A stretch of 64,000 nucleotides of DNA from Cheiracanthium punctorium (Eukaryota > Arthropoda > Arachnida > Araneae > Cheiracanthiidae): the NCBI GenBank assembly GCA_038373885.1, contig JAWZYV010012406.1, positions 1 to 64,000 of the forward strand, written 5' to 3'. Position 1 is the first letter of the stretch, and each line of letters begins with the position of its first letter. Of the stretch, positions 60,674 to 64,000 are shown piece after piece. The notes under the pieces are model-generated. The model was not told where the DNA came from. It worked only from the letters and a program-made list of their open reading frames with translations, and did not search any database. The position numbers were made by a program, and so were the translations under genes.

Positions 60674-60740
60674 TACCAATATAGGTGATATATATATATA
60701 CCAATATAGGTGATATATAGTACCAATATAGGTGAAATAT
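60674..60740 (+). repeat. 22-25-bp tandem repeat x3
   Basis: TACCAATATAGGTGATATAT-type units start at 60674, 60699 and 60721. Confidence 0.9.
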
Positions 60741-61355
60741 CATATATGAATGAGATCCAGTAATTGTGGTCCAGTAGTGATAGTGTGATAAAATGGAGGA
60801 ACAAAAATTAACAGTCCCTCTGCCTTCCCCTACTGCCTAACAAATCATGTCTGGCTAAAAATTTCAATAAATGTACTATTCTTATAAACAATAAACATGT
60901 ATGTCACGTAATTTTGAGAAAAAAAATTAAGCAGAAAATTCAACATTACTTATATTAAAACTTCTTTATGCTAGAAGTTTTTTTTAAAATCAAAACTTCT
61001 AGTTATGTAGATTTAATTCACATATTTATGTCATGTTTAGACCAAAATATTGTCAACAAATTATTTTTCCTATTTCGTTTACACTTACTTCTACTGGATA
61101 TTTTCTCCAAAAGAAGGGGGGGGAGGGGGACTAAGACAAATTGGAAAAAATCTTACTATGCATTGTAAGTCAGAACACATATTACAACTCTACATGTTAA
61201 AGTTTCGGGGATCAGATTGTTTCAAACCAGTTTCTATATGTTATCTACCTGTACATTCTCGTGGAACCCCAAAGTGCCCTTTTTGAGAACAGGGTGCCCC
61301 TTTTGAAAATTTCCCCCCCGGCGGCCCTTTTTTTCTAGAGTCAACACTATATAAG

Positions 61356-62214
61356 ACACTGCTTTCATTTATTTGATACAAAGGGCAAAATTAAATGTTT
61401 TAGTCCGAAATTCACAAACGCATGAACAACAATACACGTTTTTAACCATACTCAAGATAAATTACGTATTCTTTTAAATTACAGAAGGGGAATGAACTCT
61501 CCCCGTCGTTCTCCCATTAAAACATTGACGACATGTCGGCAGCTGGCAGCTTTTCTTTTTAAATATATATTTTTTCAAATATTTCTTTATAAATTTTTTT
61601 CAAAAATAAATAAATAATTTAGAATTTTAGGAAACTTTAAAAAAATCTACATCGAAATTAGGGGAGGGAATGAAAAAGCCTGCATCAATTAACGTAAATG
61701 TCAACAAAAGAAAAATTTCATAATTAAATTTGACTATCTCAATTTCCAATTTTCACGCTCTCGTGAATTACGAAAGAAATTGAGAAAAAAAAAAATGGAG
61801 TCAATGCTGAGAATTCATGTGAAAATTTGACATACTGATTAGCTCTGGTTGTTACAGGTTCAATTCCAAAATGGCATATAATTTCTAACATTAACTTTCT
61901 TTAGTGTTGCGAGCTCAGTCTATGCTTCATTTTAAAACATATTTCAAACCTTTTTTTTTTTTTTTTGGGGGTGTGTGTGTGTGTGTGGGGGGGGGGGTAT
62001 GCAAAATTGTTACAACTTCTTACTATTCCCACCACTGAATTAAAATAAAATCTCAGTTATTTATTGAAATTCAATAAAGAAATGTTTTGTGATTTTATGA
62101 CTTCGCGTAAGTTAGTTGAGATGTTTACTTTATAATTATTCAGAGTTTGAGCTAGAGAAAAATTTCGTGAGGTAAGCAGGGAGCAATGTAGTTTTAACGT
62201 ATTTATTTATTACA
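61356..62214. other. Noncoding sequence
   Basis: AT-rich with a T run then (GT)n and a G run at 61951-61999. No gene recognised. Confidence 0.5.
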
Positions 62215-62222
62215 AATGCAAG

Positions 62223-62568
62223 CAGTGGCGTAGCGAGAAATTTTTGAAAGAGGGGGGGTCACGACTACTGCAACTCAAATATGCATACGTGTGTGATTAG
62301 AGTAAAGAAAATACATTTTGTATGGCCAGGGGCGTAGCCAAGGGGGGGTTATGGGGGTCATAACCCCCCCATGAGGAATTTTTTGCCATACAAAACTTAT
62401 ATTCTTCACTACATTATCACACCCATGTAAGCATATGCATGAGTTGTTGTAGTCGTAACCCCCCCCCATGAAAAATTTCTGGCTACGCCCCTGTGTATGG
62501 CAAAAAAAAAAAAAATTACTCATGGGGTGTATGTAACCCCCCCCCCCCCACCCGTGGCTACGCCATTA
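62223..62568 (+). mobile_element. hAT MITE, family E, outer copy (interrupted)
   Basis: Left end CAGTGGCGTAGCGAGA, right end read inward TAATGGCGTAGCCACG. It is split by another member of the same family at 62327-62493. Flanks AATGCAAG and AATGTATA match only partly. Confidence 0.7.
62327..62493 (-). mobile_element. hAT MITE, family E, inner copy
   Basis: Perfect 8-bp duplication TGTATGGC (62319-62326, 62494-62501). The ends are CAGGGGCGTAGCCAAG and, from the right, CAGGGGCGTAGCCAGA. Its reverse complement aligns with the host copy along the whole length, including GTTACGACTACAACAACTCA versus the host's CACGACTACTGCAACTCA. Confidence 0.95.
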
Positions 62569-62576
62569 AATGTATA

Positions 62577-64000
62577 GGAAATTTTCGGGGAGGAAAGGGT
62601 TCCCTTAAAATCCCTTTGGCTATGGCCTAGTGTAGATTACTTAGCATAATAAAAGAACTAATATTTTGATCATTCCGAGTATTTATTAATTAAATTGATA
62701 TTTATGTTGTCTAACAATTATGCTGGTAAAACAAAGAAATTGCTGTTTAAATATTAAGAAAAAAATCCTTTTTCGAGATATTATTTTTTCCACTTGGTAA
62801 AACAAACCGCACGATAAAGCACATAGAATAGCGCAAGACCTGACCTAACAGACGTCAGTCCCAGTTCCAACTAACGAACTTACAACATGAACAGTAAACA
62901 AAAGCCCCAGATATTACGACATATCATTGCAATCTCTCTCGCCAAGTCTCGGCGCATACCCAATGCGCGGTCGCCAAGAACAATTCCACGGAATTCATTA
63001 TCTTTGTGATTACCAGTGTGACTGGCAAAAACCACAACGGATGACAGAGATAAGCATCGATGCCGTTTCATTACAGATAAAAACGGAACGGATAATGGTA
63101 AATAAAACAGGTGGTTTGCTCATCAAAAGAAACAGAAACACACTCCAGTTGCTTCCATAAATACGATGATTTGTACGTAACCAGGTGGTTTGTTGGTACC
63201 CGATCAACAAGTGGCTTGCCAATTCACAGAGGCGGTACAAGGGCAAGGGAAGGGGAGATAGCCCTGCTTCAGTGGCGGCTCGTGGGATACAGCAAGTACA
63301 GCCGGGCTGCACTTGAAATTATCAGCACATACTTTAAAATAATTTATTCTACTAATTTTCCTAAATTCAGATTAGAATTGTGGAATTCCTACGGTAAATT
63401 AAAAAAATCTCAGAAAAAAGTAAACAAACAAAAAAAAAAAAACGTATTGTGGCCGAAACGCTCATTCAGAAAAAAAGCACTTTAATCTTCCCGCAATTCA
63501 ATTGGGAAAATCTTTGGTTCAGCCCAGAGCGCTGAAAAAAAAAATTGGCAGCACTGTTGCCATGACAAAGACTACGTAAGCAGCCTCTTCGGCAAAGGGA
63601 GTATGCAGCTGATACAGCCGATGGAAGATTTTCTAACGGCGGCTGAACTCGAGAACTCGACTAACTGATTCGCTCGGACGAGAAGTGAGGGAGGGGGTAA
63701 GGAGAATATATGTTTGGAAAACTCTCGACTTTATATTGCTGAATTTATCAAGAAGGTAAGCCTGAATAGACGCTTATGAATGGACAATTACCCATCAAAG
63801 CAGTATTATTTTTAAGTAAGCAAGAACTAGCATTTAGAGGACATGGCGAGCGAGAAAATTCTTTAAGAACATCGACATTCTTTAAGAACAGCGAGAAAAA
63901 ACATGAGAAATTTTAAAGAGCTTTTAAAATTATTGATATCTGAATTAAAACAACGCCGTTTTATGAGGGCATCACTGACCGATTCGCAAGTTTAAAAGAA
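62577..64000. other. Mixed sequence, GC-richer than average, no firm gene
   Basis: The stretch 62890-63310 has balanced composition and open frames on both strands, none recognised. A lone hAT-type end CAGTGGCGGCTCGTG sits at 63271. At 63560-63755 a GC-richer segment ends AAGAAG followed by GTAAGC, a possible first-exon donor on the plus strand. The evidence is too thin to call a gene. Confidence 0.35.

Larger units (their letters stand above)
58109..61349. mobile_element. 3.24-kb DNA transposon with 16-bp inverted ends, unclassified
   Basis: TAGTGTTGACTCTAGA at 58109-58124 is exactly inverted at 61334-61349. TATAAG lies immediately outside both ends (58103-58108, 61350-61355); the longer string TATATAAG also occurs on both sides if the right end is placed two bases inward. 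Both subterminal regions are rich in GGCGGCC/GCGCCC motifs. A TAGTG start fits hAT, but the symmetric duplication is 6 bp. No transposase is recognised in the interior, which carries a MITE and a family C repeat. Confidence 0.65.

Noticed and set aside
62880..63110. Possible rRNA or conserved gene fragment
   Set aside because: Balanced composition suggested it, but I could match no rRNA core motif and the frames have no recognised family.
63111..63485. 124-codon plus-strand open frame
   Set aside because: It crosses a hAT-type end at 63271 and finishes in a Lys run from poly(A); not a plausible protein.

Overview
This window looks like nuclear DNA from an animal with a large, AT-rich, repeat-dense genome, most likely an arthropod and possibly a chelicerate. 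That placement is inferred from the mix of repeats (hAT, Tigger/pogo, mariner, piggyBac-like, Helitron, tRNA-derived SINE-like), the long homopolymers and the many (AT)n tracts. No species-diagnostic gene is visible. There is no prokaryotic gene layout. Nearly all long open frames are short, low-complexity or repeat-derived, and I do not call them genes.

Only one host coding segment is convincing: a 59-codon internal exon on the minus strand at 5584-5760. It has a textbook 3' splice site, a textbook 5' splice site, phase 0 at both ends, and encodes a Pro/Gln/Tyr-rich stretch of a probable transcriptional coactivator or chromatin protein. The surrounding sequence is therefore probably intron, at least on both sides of this exon. 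How far the gene extends cannot be seen.

The rest is an archive of nested mobile elements, many with target-site duplications (TSDs) readable directly. A piggyBac-like MITE lies at 1.9-2.3 kb and a Helitron at 13.5-14.5 kb. A 724-bp hAT element with a perfect TSD is at 21.3-22.1 kb. A 2.7-kb hAT at 23.0-25.7 kb holds a Tigger deletion derivative and a piggyBac-like MITE. A second copy of the 724-bp hAT at 26.5-29.3 kb is split by a solo LTR and by a second Helitron. Further hAT, Tigger and mariner elements fill 29.4-32.8 kb. From 36 to 42 kb there are a shared dispersed repeat, tRNA-like and SINE-like pieces, a U4-like snRNA fragment and a Tigger with a perfect (AT)-centred palindrome. From 44 to 62 kb there are short G-tract-bearing hAT MITEs, a 1.5-kb hAT with two MITEs inside, a 3.24-kb element with a 16-bp inverted end, and a MITE inserted into another member of its own family.

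Points that stand out: the two Helitrons carry an internal 156-bp tandem module with different copy number (about 4 and 6); a 30-bp perfect inverted repeat at 8006-8089 could fold as an RNA hairpin; a 250-bp noncoding block with an E-box is duplicated at 12.2 and 20.7 kb; and two GC-richer, repeat-poor islands (about 42.9-43.7 kb and 35.7-36.0 kb) could be regulatory. No database search was possible; family names rest on terminal motifs and TSD lengths.
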